Shown here piece after piece: positions 54,405 through 62,155 of a stretch of 64,000 nucleotides of DNA (position 1 is the stretch's first letter; every line of letters starts with the position of its first letter). The notes below the pieces were generated by a model. That model saw only the letters and a list, made by a program, of their open reading frames with translations. It was not told the DNA's origin and did no database searches. A program made the translations under genes and the position numbers. The stretch is from Nocardia sp. NBC_01503 (GTDB taxonomy: Bacteria; Actinomycetota; Actinomycetes; Mycobacteriales; Mycobacteriaceae). The stretch is taken from assembly GCF_036327755.1 (NCBI RefSeq), contig NZ_CP109596.1:1798001-1862000 (forward strand), written 5' to 3'.

Positions 54405-54890
54405 ATGTCGAACCCCAATCCCACCAGGCCGCCCGCCGGACAGGTCGATGTTCGCGGCCCGCGTTTCGCGGCCTGGATCACCACCGCCGTCCTGGCTCTC
54501 GTACTGATCATCGCCACCTTCTCCATCCCCGCCGCAGCGGTGCTGCTCGCCGCGCAGGCCGTGGTCTTCGCACTCGGCGCGGCCAATGGTCCGCGGCGCA
54601 GCCCCTACGGCCTGATCTACGCGAACTTCGTCGCACCCCGCGTCGGACCCGCCCCCGAGGTGGAACCCGTTGCGCCGCTTCGGTTCGCGCAGTTGGTCGG
54701 CCTGGCCTTCGCCGTCCTCGGCGTGATCGGCTTCGCCGCCGGGGCCACCGTCGCAGGCGCGATCTTCACCGGTTTCGCGCTGTTCGCGGCCTTCCTGAAC
54801 GCGGCCTTCGGTATCTGCCTGGGCTGCAAGATCTACCCCCTCGTCTCGCGGTTCAAGACCGCGCCGACCACCCCCACTCCCACCGCCTGA
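54405..54890 (+). CDS. DUF4395 membrane protein
   Basis: The 161-residue product has about four transmembrane helices and two Cys in GICLGCKIYPL near the end of the last helix, the DUF4395 hallmark. It is the first main gene of the cysteine-controlled operon with a sulfurtransferase. A role in sulfur-compound transport or membrane redox is inferred from context. The ATG follows a GCAGGAG site. Confidence 0.85.
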   Translation: MSNPNPTRPPAGQVDVRGPRFAAWITTAVLALVLIIATFSIPAAAVLLAAQAVVFALGAANGPRRSPYGLIYANFVAPRVGPAPEVEPVAPLRFAQLVGLAFAVLGVIGFAAGATVAGAIFTGFALFAAFLNAAFGICLGCKIYPLVSRFKTAPTTPTPTA

Positions 54891-54916
54891 CCCGGCACCA
54901 CCCCGAAAGGAACAAC

Positions 54917-55750
54917 ATGGCTCGCTCCGATGTCCTGGTCTCCGCAGACTGGGTCGAAGAGAACCTGAACACCCCCGGCGTCGTCCTCGTAGAGGTCGAC
55001 GAGGACACCTCGGCTTACGACCTGGGGCACATCGAGGGCGCCGTGCGTCTGGACTGGAAGAAGGATCTCCAGGATCAGGTTCGTCGCGATTTCGTGAACC
55101 GCGAGCAGTTCTCCGATCTGCTCTCCACCCGCGGCATCGGCAATGACGACACCGTGGTGCTGTACGGCGGCAACAACAACTGGTTCGCGGCGTACGCGTA
55201 CTGGTACTTCAAGCTCTACGGCCACCAGGACGTGAAGCTGCTCGACGGTGGCCGCAAGAAGTGGGAGCTCGACGGCCGCCCGCTGGTCAAGGATGTCAAG
55301 GTCCGCCCGGCCACCGCGTACAAGGCCAGCGAGCAGGATCTGTCCATCCGCGCCTTCCGCGATGAGGCCATCCAGGCCATCGGCACCAAGAATCTGGTCG
55401 ACGTGCGCTCGCCCGACGAGTTCTCCGGCAAGATCCTGGCCCCCGCGCACCTGCCGCAGGAGCAGTCGCAGCGTCCCGGCCACATCCCCGGCGCCATCAA
55501 CGTGCCGTGGTCCAAGGCCGCGAACGAGGACGGCACTTTCAAGTCCGATGCGGACCTCGCCGCCATCTACAAGGAAGCGGGCCTGGACGGCGAGAAGGAG
55601 ACCATCGCCTACTGCCGGATCGGCGAGCGTTCCTCGCACACCTGGTTCGTGCTGCAGGAGCTGCTGGGCCACAAGAACGTCAAGAACTACGACGGGAGCT
55701 GGACCGAGTACGGCTCCCTCGTCGGTGCACCGATCGAGTTGGGAGCGTAA
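54917..55750 (+). CDS. cysA2: Thiosulfate sulfurtransferase (rhodanese) CysA2
   Basis: The 277-residue enzyme has two rhodanese domains. The active-site loop of the second is YCRIGERSSHTW with Cys near 232; the first domain has Asp in the corresponding place and is structural. It moves sulfane sulfur from thiosulfate to thiol or cyanide acceptors. AAAGGAAC precedes the ATG. The downstream DUF1416 gene is 6 bp away. Confidence 0.93.
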   Translation: MARSDVLVSADWVEENLNTPGVVLVEVDEDTSAYDLGHIEGAVRLDWKKDLQDQVRRDFVNREQFSDLLSTRGIGNDDTVVLYGGNNNWFAAYAYWYFKLYGHQDVKLLDGGRKKWELDGRPLVKDVKVRPATAYKASEQDLSIRAFRDEAIQAIGTKNLVDVRSPDEFSGKILAPAHLPQEQSQRPGHIPGAINVPWSKAANEDGTFKSDADLAAIYKEAGLDGEKETIAYCRIGERSSHTWFVLQELLGHKNVKNYDGSWTEYGSLVGAPIELGA

Positions 55751-55756
55751 TCAGAT

Positions 55757-56062
55757 ATGTGTGCAGCACCTACCCAGGGACAGGCCATTCCGGCGGGCGT
55801 CGACGTGGAGAAGGAGACGGTCATCACCGGCCGCGTCCTGACCGCTGACGGCCAGACCGTCGGTGGCGCGTTCGTCCGGCTGCTGGACGGCAACGGCGAT
55901 TTCACCGCCGAGGTCGTGGCCTCGGGCACCGGCGACTTCCGCTTCTTCGCCGCGCCGGGTTCGTGGACCATCCGCGCGCTGTCGGCGTCGGGCAACGGCA
56001 CCACCGAGATCGCCCCCGAGGGCAACGGCATCCACAATGTGGACGTGACCGTCGCCAAGTAA
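55757..56062 (+). CDS. sseC2: DUF1416 protein SseC
   Basis: The 101-residue protein is beta-rich, like a transthyretin/CNA-B type fold (VITGRVLTADGQTVGGAFVRLLD), and starts MCAAPTQGQ. It always accompanies cysA2 in Mycobacteriales (Rv0814c). It is thought to take part in sulfur transfer, but no catalytic motif beyond Cys2 is visible. Confidence 0.88.
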   Translation: MCAAPTQGQAIPAGVDVEKETVITGRVLTADGQTVGGAFVRLLDGNGDFTAEVVASGTGDFRFFAAPGSWTIRALSASGNGTTEIAPEGNGIHNVDVTVAK

Positions 56063-56070
56063 AAGGCAGA

Positions 56071-56204
56071 CCCGCCTCTCCGCGACTTCGAGCCAGACTC
56101 GGGAGCCGCGACAGCCGCGTTGGCCGCTGACGGTCACGCAGTTGTCTGGTTAGCCCGTACCCGGTGAGTTACCCGTAACTCTCGAAATCACGAGTTACGT
56201 TGGG
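56071..56204 (-). repeat. Dispersed structured element, copy d
   Basis: On the minus strand it runs CCCAACGTAACTCGT, the short hairpin GATTTCGAGAGTTAC, then GGGTAACTCACCGGGTACG, and ends CGAAGTCGCGGAGAGGCGGG. CCAGAC pairs with GTCTGG (56144-56149 with 56093-56098 in plus coordinates), and CAGC with GCTG around a GGCCAACGC loop. It is antisense to the 3' end of the cysA2 operon, starting 8 bp after the sseC2 stop. Confidence 0.75.
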
Positions 56205-56225
56205 CAGGAAGTCGAAAGACCTGAG

Positions 56226-56254
56226 ACGGCCCCGGAATTTCCGGGGCCGTTTTC
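56226..56254 (+). terminator. Terminator of the cysA2 operon
   Basis: ACGGCCCCGG-AATTT-CCGGGGCCGT is a perfect 10-bp stem with a TTTTC tail. Confidence 0.9.
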
Positions 56255-56287
56255 ATGTCTGGCGACCGGGCCGATAGACTCCGAGGC

Positions 56288-56383
56288 GTGGTGCTTACCT
56301 TCGAGATTCTGCTGGTTCTCGTCTCCGTGCTGATCGCCTGGTTCGGTCTGTACGTCCTCTACCGGCTGTTCACCGAGTCGTGA
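56288..56383 (+). CDS. Small single-helix membrane peptide (31 aa)
   Basis: The GTG frame (56288 or 56291) encodes a peptide that is one hydrophobic helix ([19 protein letters not shown]) with a short charged end (RLFTES). Its TGA overlaps the GTG start of the FABP gene by 4 bp, so the two are translationally coupled. Tiny membrane proteins of this type are easily missed in annotation. The function is unknown. Confidence 0.6.
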   Translation: MVLTFEILLVLVSVLIAWFGLYVLYRLFTES

Positions 56384-57093
56384 GCGAACCGGCGAGCGAG
56401 AACGTCGACAACGGAACATCTGATCAGGCAACGCCGGACGAGCTGACCGCTCGCCGTGGCGGCGACGCTCAGCGTCGCAGCGGTGATCAGGCTGTAGCCG
56501 AGGCCGCCGAGCGCGCCAAGGTGACCGGTGCGACGAACATCCCCTCGCTCGACGGCCTACCCCTGCCGATCGATACCGCGAATCTGCGCCTGGGTCCGGA
56601 CCTGAGCTCCTCCATGCTCGCGCTGCTGCCCCTGGTGGGTGTGTGGCGCGGTGAGGGTGAGGGCAATGATCCCGAGACCGGCGATTACCGCTTCGGTCAG
56701 CAGATCATCGTCTCGCATGACGGCGGCGACTATCTCACCTGGGAAGCGCGTTCCTGGGTCATCGACTCCGAGGGCGAGTACGCCGGACCGGACTTGCGCG
56801 AGAGCGGTTTCTGGCGGGTCGGTATCGACGGTGACGACGAGGTCCTGGAACTGCTGCTCACGCACTCCTCCGGGATTGTCGAGCTCTTCTACGGCCAGGC
56901 GCTGACCCAGTCCTCCTGGGAGCTCGCCACCGATGTGGTGATTCGCAGTCAGTCCGGCATCGTGGTCGGCGGGGCCAAGCGGCTCTACGGCATTGTCGAG
57001 GGCGGCGATCTGGGTTACGTCGAGGAGCGCATCGCTCCGGACGGCGCCTTGGAGCCGCGATTGTCGGCTCGTTTGCAGCGCTACGTCGGTTAA
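56380..57093 (+). CDS. FABP-family / nitrobindin-like heme-binding protein (Rv0813c type)
   Basis: The 237-residue protein has a disordered N-terminus (about 1-50) and a 10-strand beta-barrel. GVWRGEGEG at 87-95 is the GxWxGxGxG signature of nitrobindins. Its homologue Rv0813c has a fatty-acid-binding-protein-like structure, and nitrobindins bind ferric heme and act on peroxynitrite. The start GTG overlaps the small membrane peptide gene. Gene order matches Rv0813c after sseC2. Confidence 0.88.
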   Translation: MSEPASENVDNGTSDQATPDELTARRGGDAQRRSGDQAVAEAAERAKVTGATNIPSLDGLPLPIDTANLRLGPDLSSSMLALLPLVGVWRGEGEGNDPETGDYRFGQQIIVSHDGGDYLTWEARSWVIDSEGEYAGPDLRESGFWRVGIDGDDEVLELLLTHSSGIVELFYGQALTQSSWELATDVVIRSQSGIVVGGAKRLYGIVEGGDLGYVEERIAPDGALEPRLSARLQRYVG

Positions 57094-57095
57094 TT

Positions 57096-57229
57096 CCCAA
57101 CGCAATTCGTGATCTCGGGAGCCGAGGGTAACTCCTGGGGTACCCCCAGAACTGGGCGGAGATCCGACCGCCGGTCCGGGAACTGAGTCCCGCCGCGCCC
57201 AGCGACCGGCAATAGTCGCGGAGAGGCGG
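57096..57229 (+). repeat. Dispersed structured element, copy b
   Basis: It runs CCCAACGCAATTCGT, GATCTCGGGAGCCGA, then GGGTAACTCCTGGGGTAC, and ends AGTCGCGGAGAGGCGGA. CTGGGCG (57152-57158) pairs with CGCCCAG (57196-57202), with an inner CGGGA/TCCCG stem. It is in sense with the FABP gene, 3 nt after its stop. Confidence 0.75.
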
Positions 57230-57238
57230 ACGAGAACA

Positions 57239-57304
57239 GCCCCTGAGTCATATCGCGGAGGCAACTCACGCGATCCAGACCGGACAGATCTGGGACTCAG
57301 GGGC
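57239..57304 (-). ncRNA. Candidate structured RNA: three-way junction
   Basis: An 11-bp perfect outer stem (57239-57249 with 57294-57304) encloses two hairpins. One is a 9-bp stem with one bulge (57252-57260 with 57265-57274, loop of 4), the other a 7-bp stem (57275-57281 with 57287-57293, loop of 5). On the minus strand the last stem has a G-U pair where the plus strand would have an A-C mismatch, which favours the minus strand. It lies downstream of cydC. No known family is recognised. Confidence 0.5.
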
Positions 57305-57366
57305 CGGGTGACTGCCTGGGATTCGCTCAGCGCTCGCGCTACGAGAATCCGTTGCAGCGGAGGCGC

Positions 57367-57405
57367 CTAGCTGGCAGCCACCTCACGCGTCCTCGAATTA
57401 CTCAT
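57367..57405 (-). CDS. Possible 12-residue peptide ORF downstream of cydC
   Basis: ATG and 11 further codons (MSNSRTREVAAS) end in TAG. AAGGAGGT (57416-57423) is a strong ribosome site 10 nt upstream. The ATG lies in the loop of a TCGAAT...ATTCGA hairpin. It is on the minus strand, 91 nt beyond the cydC stop, and has no coding gene behind it. Translation is not shown. Confidence 0.35.
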   Translation of the reverse strand: MSNSRTREVAAS

Positions 57406-57495
57406 TATTCGAACCACCTCCTTCCTGTGTACAGACGAAACTAGTCGGCCGGACGGGAAGCGGCAACGTATTTTCTCGGTCCGCGAAATCGCAGG

Positions 57496-59205
57496 TCAGT
57501 GCTGGTTTGCCGGAATAAATCGGCGGATCGAGACGGTTGAGTTCGCGGCTACTTCCACGATCGTGTCCGCGCGGTGTTCCGCCGGAAGCTGGTGGGTGAC
57601 AACCACAACCGTGCGATCCGGTGCGACCGGACCGCTGTCGCGATCGAGGAGTTCGCGCAGCAGCTCCGCGCCCGCTTCGGCCTCGAGGTGCTCGGTGGGT
57701 TCGTCCAGGAGCAGCACCTCGGCCGGGGACAGCAGGGCGCGGGCCAGCAGAATGCGGCGGCGCTGCCCACCCGATACCGCGGCCGCTCCCCCGATGAGAT
57801 CGGTGTCCACGCCGTCCGGCAGTGAATCCAGCCACTCTCCCGCGCCGACCGCCCGCAGGGCGTTCTCGGCTTCGGCGGCGGTGATATCGCCGCGAGCCAC
57901 CCGCAGGTTCTCCAGCACGGTCGTGCCGAAGATATGCGCATCCTCGGCGAAGAACGTGACCCCGGGGCGCGGGGTATCGAACAGCCCCGCCCAGGCCATC
58001 AACAGCGTGGTCTTACCCGCTCCGCTCGGCCCCGTGACGGCGATCCGGTGCCCCTGCGGCAGCGGCGGCAGATCCATTGCCACGGGAGCGTTTTCAGGGC
58101 GTTCGAGGCGCAGCAGCCGGTGCAGTGCGGCCCGCCCGGTGGTGAGCGCCTGCGCGGCGGCTGGCAGTACGGCCACCGCCTCGAACGCCGACAGCGGCAC
58201 CAGCACCAGGACCGCGAAGGCCATGGGGGTGATCCCGCCACCCGGGATGGTTTGAAAACCCTTGGTGGCCAGCGCCGGACCGTCGCCGTACAGGGCGATA
58301 CCGATGAGCAGCGATCCGAGCACGCTCGCACCGATGGACAAGGGCAGCACCGCCGCCGACCACGCACTGCGCGCGGCGGCACGATCCTCGGCCGCCACCG
58401 CCCGCTGCCCCGCCCGCTCGGCGGCCGCGATCGCACCGGAAAGCCTTCCGGCGACCCGCAATTCGGGTGCGTGGTCGAGCACGGTGAGCGCCTCGGCGGT
58501 GAACTCGGTCCGATCCGCCCGCACCGCCAACTCCGCCTCCCGTGCCGCCCGAGCGGCGAGCCACGGTGCGACGATCCCGGAAACAGCCAGCGCCACAGCG
58601 AGAATCAGCGCCGCCGGAATCGAGATGAAGGCCAGTAGCACCACCGCGAGCACCGACAGAATCACCGCGACCGCGATCGGCACGAACGCCCGCACCACCA
58701 CCGCCCCGAGATCATCGATATCGCTCCCGACCCGCCCGAGCAGCTCGCCTCGCCGCAGCCGGGTCGGATCGCCTTCGCGCACAGTCACTTCGGCGGCGCC
58801 GAGGGCGGCTTCCTCCCCATTGTCTCCCGCCGCCCCCAGGGCAGGCCCACGCCCTTGCTCACCCGTACGACGCGGCCGCCAGATGTCAGCGGCGGCAAGC
58901 GTGCGATAGGTGGTGGTGCGCGCCAGACTCATCGACCGCAGCGCCACATCGTGGGTGGCGAGCCGCTCGAGGTACCGCGCCACTCCACGCGAGATACCCA
59001 ACGCCCGCACCGTCACCACCGCGATACTCAAATCGAGCACCGGCGGCATCTCCCAGGCCCGCGCGATCAGCCAAGCGGCCAGCGCCGCCAACCCGAGCCC
59101 ACTCCCGAGTGCGGCCACTCCCCACACGACCGAAAGCGCCAACCGGCCTTTCGAAAGCTCGAGCAGGTCCCGTATTCGGCGGAAGTCCATCAGCACCGCG
59201 CTCAT
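57496..59205 (-). CDS. cydC: Heterodimeric ABC exporter subunit CydC
   Basis: The start ATG at 59205 overlaps the cydD stop and gives 569 residues; the longer open frame upstream is a shadow of cydD. Six transmembrane helices are followed by an ATPase domain with GPSGAGKTT, VSGGQRRRILLARALL and VLLLDEPTEHL. With CydD it exports thiols/heme-related compounds and is needed to assemble cytochrome bd. It is the last gene of cydABDC. Confidence 0.92.
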   Translation of the reverse strand: MSAVLMDFRRIRDLLELSKGRLALSVVWGVAALGSGLGLAALAAWLIARAWEMPPVLDLSIAVVTVRALGISRGVARYLERLATHDVALRSMSLARTTTYRTLAAADIWRPRRTGEQGRGPALGAAGDNGEEAALGAAEVTVREGDPTRLRRGELLGRVGSDIDDLGAVVVRAFVPIAVAVILSVLAVVLLAFISIPAALILAVALAVSGIVAPWLAARAAREAELAVRADRTEFTAEALTVLDHAPELRVAGRLSGAIAAAERAGQRAVAAEDRAAARSAWSAAVLPLSIGASVLGSLLIGIALYGDGPALATKGFQTIPGGGITPMAFAVLVLVPLSAFEAVAVLPAAAQALTTGRAALHRLLRLERPENAPVAMDLPPLPQGHRIAVTGPSGAGKTTLLMAWAGLFDTPRPGVTFFAEDAHIFGTTVLENLRVARGDITAAEAENALRAVGAGEWLDSLPDGVDTDLIGGAAAVSGGQRRRILLARALLSPAEVLLLDEPTEHLEAEAGAELLRELLDRDSGPVAPDRTVVVVTHQLPAEHRADTIVEVAANSTVSIRRFIPANQH

Positions 59206-61052
59206 CGCACACCCGCTTCCGCACGGTCCGAACCCACGAACGTCTCGACGCCTTTCGAGCCGGCGGACATTCGCGTCCCGGGCGGAGATTGGCGGTCGGC
59301 GGCGGCAAGGGTGGCTTGTACGGGGACGGTGTGGTCCGCGATGGCCAGGATCGAGGGGCGGTGGCCGACGATCACCACGGTGACACCGGCTCGGGCTCGG
59401 GCGACCAGGGCTGCCAGGACCCGGGACTCCGATTCGGGGTCCAGGTGGGCGGTGGGTTCGTCCAGGAGCAGGACGCGGCGGTCGGCGGCGAGAGTGCGGG
59501 CGAGGGCCAAGCGTTGGCGTTGACCAAGGGACAGGCCGGTGCCGCCGGTGCCGACCATTGTGTTCCAGCCCGCGGGTAGCTCGGCCAGGACGGTGTCGAA
59601 TCCGCTTGCGCGGCAGGCTCCGTCGAGCTGAGCCGGGTCGGCGGGCGGGCCGAGGAGTTCGAGGTTGTCGCGGAGGGTGCCGGGGACCAGGACGGGGCGC
59701 TGGGGTAGCCAGGCCACATCGGACCACCAGGCTTCGAGATCCAGGTCCGGCAGGGGAACGCCGTCCACGGTCACTTCGCCCGCGTCGGGAGTGATGAGCC
59801 CGAGGATCGCTTGCAGGGCACTGGATTTGCCGCTGCCGTTCGGGCCGGTCAGAACGGTGACCGCACCGGGGCGCAGGATCGCGGAGAGATTCTCCGGGGC
59901 CGCGCCGTCGCGCGCTGCGATGGTGAGTTGGCGAATCTCTATGCGGCCGTGAAATTCCCGATCATTCGGTACGGCACGGTTCGGGTGGGGCTGCGGCGCG
60001 GTAGCCGAACTGGCTCGATCCGAGCCGGGGGTGGTTTCGGGGTCGAGGATGGCGAAAGCCTTTTCGGCGGCGGCCATTCCGTCCTGGGCTGCGTGGAAGC
60101 GTTCGCCCACCGCGCGGATGGGGAGGTAGACCTCGGGAGCCAGGATCAGCGCCAGCAGTCCGGCGTACAGGCCCATATCGCCGAAGACCAGGCGCAGGCC
60201 GATGGAGACTGCCACCAAAGCCACGCAGAGGGTGGCGAGGGATTCCAGGACCATGGAGGACAGGAAGGCCATGCGGAGGGCGGACATGGTGCGCTTGTGC
60301 AAGGCGTCGCCCAGTTCGCGGACTCGGTGTTGCATGGTGGTGCGCGACGGTTCGACGCTGTCGGCCGACCGGTCGGGAACGGCTGTGGCGCGGCCGGTTT
60401 CGCGGCCCAGAGCGCGCAGCGTGGGCATGCCCGCGAACAGGTCCAGAAGTTGGTCCGACAGGCGGGTGGTGGCCGCCAGGGTTTCGTTGGCGCGTCCCCG
60501 GGTGAGCAGGCCGATGAGAATCATGAAGATCGGAATCAGCGGCAGGGTGACCAGGATGATCGCGCCGGAGATCCAGTCGTGGGCGGCTATGACGGCCAGC
60601 ACGATGGGCGGGATGAGCGTGGAGAGCAGTAGGGCGGGCAGGTATCCGGCGAGGTAGGCGCGCAGACCGCTCAGGCCGTTGCCGACCACCACCGCCAATT
60701 CGGTTCGGCGGCTTTCCAATTCGCGGGGAGGCAGGTGAGCGCCCGCGGTGAGGACCGCGGTCTCGAGTTCGGCGACCACCCGCGCTCCGGCGCGGTGCGC
60801 GAGCCGGGACTGCCACCAGGTGGCGGTGACCCGGATCAGCACGGCGACGGCGAACACCGTCAGTTCCGCTGTCCAGGAATCGATATCGCGGCGGGCCGGA
60901 TCGGTGATGACTCCGGCGAGGACCCGCGCCAGGGCCAGGGCCGTGACCACGATGCAGCTCGTGGTCGCCAGCGACAGGCCGACGCTCAGCGCGAGATATG
61001 TGCGTGCCGAGCGGGCGTACCGCCACAGGCGCGGGTCTACCGGTCGTGCCAT
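59202..61052 (-). CDS. cydD: Heterodimeric ABC exporter subunit CydD
   Basis: The 616-residue protein has an ABC exporter membrane domain (about 1-320) and an ATPase domain with GPNGSGKSS, LSLGQRQRLALARTL and VLLLDEPTAHLD. The Ser-Leu-Gly-Gln signature and partner gene identify CydD. A low-complexity linker precedes the ATPase domain. It starts 38 bp after cydB. Confidence 0.92.
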   Translation of the reverse strand: MARPVDPRLWRYARSARTYLALSVGLSLATTSCIVVTALALARVLAGVITDPARRDIDSWTAELTVFAVAVLIRVTATWWQSRLAHRAGARVVAELETAVLTAGAHLPPRELESRRTELAVVVGNGLSGLRAYLAGYLPALLLSTLIPPIVLAVIAAHDWISGAIILVTLPLIPIFMILIGLLTRGRANETLAATTRLSDQLLDLFAGMPTLRALGRETGRATAVPDRSADSVEPSRTTMQHRVRELGDALHKRTMSALRMAFLSSMVLESLATLCVALVAVSIGLRLVFGDMGLYAGLLALILAPEVYLPIRAVGERFHAAQDGMAAAEKAFAILDPETTPGSDRASSATAPQPHPNRAVPNDREFHGRIEIRQLTIAARDGAAPENLSAILRPGAVTVLTGPNGSGKSSALQAILGLITPDAGEVTVDGVPLPDLDLEAWWSDVAWLPQRPVLVPGTLRDNLELLGPPADPAQLDGACRASGFDTVLAELPAGWNTMVGTGGTGLSLGQRQRLALARTLAADRRVLLLDEPTAHLDPESESRVLAALVARARAGVTVVIVGHRPSILAIADHTVPVQATLAAADRQSPPGTRMSAGSKGVETFVGSDRAEAGVR

Positions 61053-61090
61053 CTGTTCAGTTCCGTACTGTGCGTTGCGGTTCGGAGATC

Positions 61091-62146
61091 TCAGGCATCG
61101 GTTCGAGCGGATTCGAGCGGGAGTCCGATCGGGGCGGGAATCTGTTCCACGGTGAGCCGCTGACGGAACACCCAGTAGGTCCAGCCCTGGTAGATCAGCA
61201 CCGCCGGCACCATGGCCACCGCGACCCAGCTCATCACCACCAGCGTGTAGTGCGTGGAGGAGGCCGAGACGGTGCCGTCGCGCCCGTCCACGGTGAGGCT
61301 GAAGGCGGCATCGATGGTGGAGGGCAGCACATTCGGGAACAGCGACCCGAACAGCAGCGCGGTCGCTCCGACAATGGTGAGCGCGGTGCCGGTGAAGGCC
61401 CAGCCGTCCCGGCCCTGGGTGGCGGCGAAGCCCGCGAGCAGCAATCCGACCACTGCCAGTACCAGCGGAATCCAGGTCCAGCCCTTGCCGTAGGCGAGCT
61501 GGGTCCAGATACCGAAGGCGGCGACCACCACGGCGGTGGGCACGAAGAGTTTGCGGATCAGCGCCTGTGCGTCGTCGCGCACTTCGTTACCGGTCTTGAG
61601 CGCGATGAAGAGCGCACCGTGCAGCATGAACAGCAGCAGTGTGGTGAGCCCGCCGAGCAGCGCGTACGGGTTGAGCAGATCGAGCAGGTTGCCGCCGATC
61701 TGCCGGTGCTCGCCGAGCTTCACACCGCGCACGATATTGGCGAAGGCCAATCCCCATGCGAGAGCAGGGATCCAGGAGCCGAGTCCGATGCCGATATCGC
61801 ACCACACCCGCCATTTGTCGTCATTGATCTTGCTGCGCCATTCGATGGCGCAGGCACGGGCGATCAGTCCGACCAGAATGAGCAGCAGTGCGAGGTAGAA
61901 CCCGGAGAACAGGCTGGCGTACCACTCCGGGAAGGCGGCGAACATGGCGCCGCCCGCGGTGAGCAGCCACACCTCATTGCCGTCCCATACGGGTCCGATG
62001 GTGTTGAGCACCACCCGCTTTCGCACTTCGGATCCCCTACCCAGGATCGGCATGAGCATGCCGACGCCGTAGTCGAAGCCCTCCAGGACGAAGTAGCCGG
62101 TGAAGAGCACCGCGATCAGTAGAAACCAGAATTCAGGGAGACTCAT
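61091..62146 (-). CDS. cydB: Cytochrome bd ubiquinol/menaquinol oxidase subunit II
   Basis: The 351-residue membrane protein begins MSLPEFWFLLIAVLFTGYF and contains EGFDYGVGML and GPVWDGNEVWLL, conserved in CydB. With CydA it reduces oxygen at high affinity using quinol. It lies 9 bp after cydA. Confidence 0.95.
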   Translation of the reverse strand: MSLPEFWFLLIAVLFTGYFVLEGFDYGVGMLMPILGRGSEVRKRVVLNTIGPVWDGNEVWLLTAGGAMFAAFPEWYASLFSGFYLALLLILVGLIARACAIEWRSKINDDKWRVWCDIGIGLGSWIPALAWGLAFANIVRGVKLGEHRQIGGNLLDLLNPYALLGGLTTLLLFMLHGALFIALKTGNEVRDDAQALIRKLFVPTAVVVAAFGIWTQLAYGKGWTWIPLVLAVVGLLLAGFAATQGRDGWAFTGTALTIVGATALLFGSLFPNVLPSTIDAAFSLTVDGRDGTVSASSTHYTLVVMSWVAVAMVPAVLIYQGWTYWVFRQRLTVEQIPAPIGLPLESARTDA

Positions 62147-62155
62147 CCTCGGCTC

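Noticed and set aside
46587..57229. Dispersed elements as ordinary riboswitches
   Set aside because: Copies a, b and d have no gene in the same direction behind them, and I match no known riboswitch consensus.
59206..59727. N-terminal extension of the cydC open frame
   Set aside because: It reads as low-complexity Pro/Arg, lies inside cydD and precedes the real CydC start that overlaps the cydD stop.
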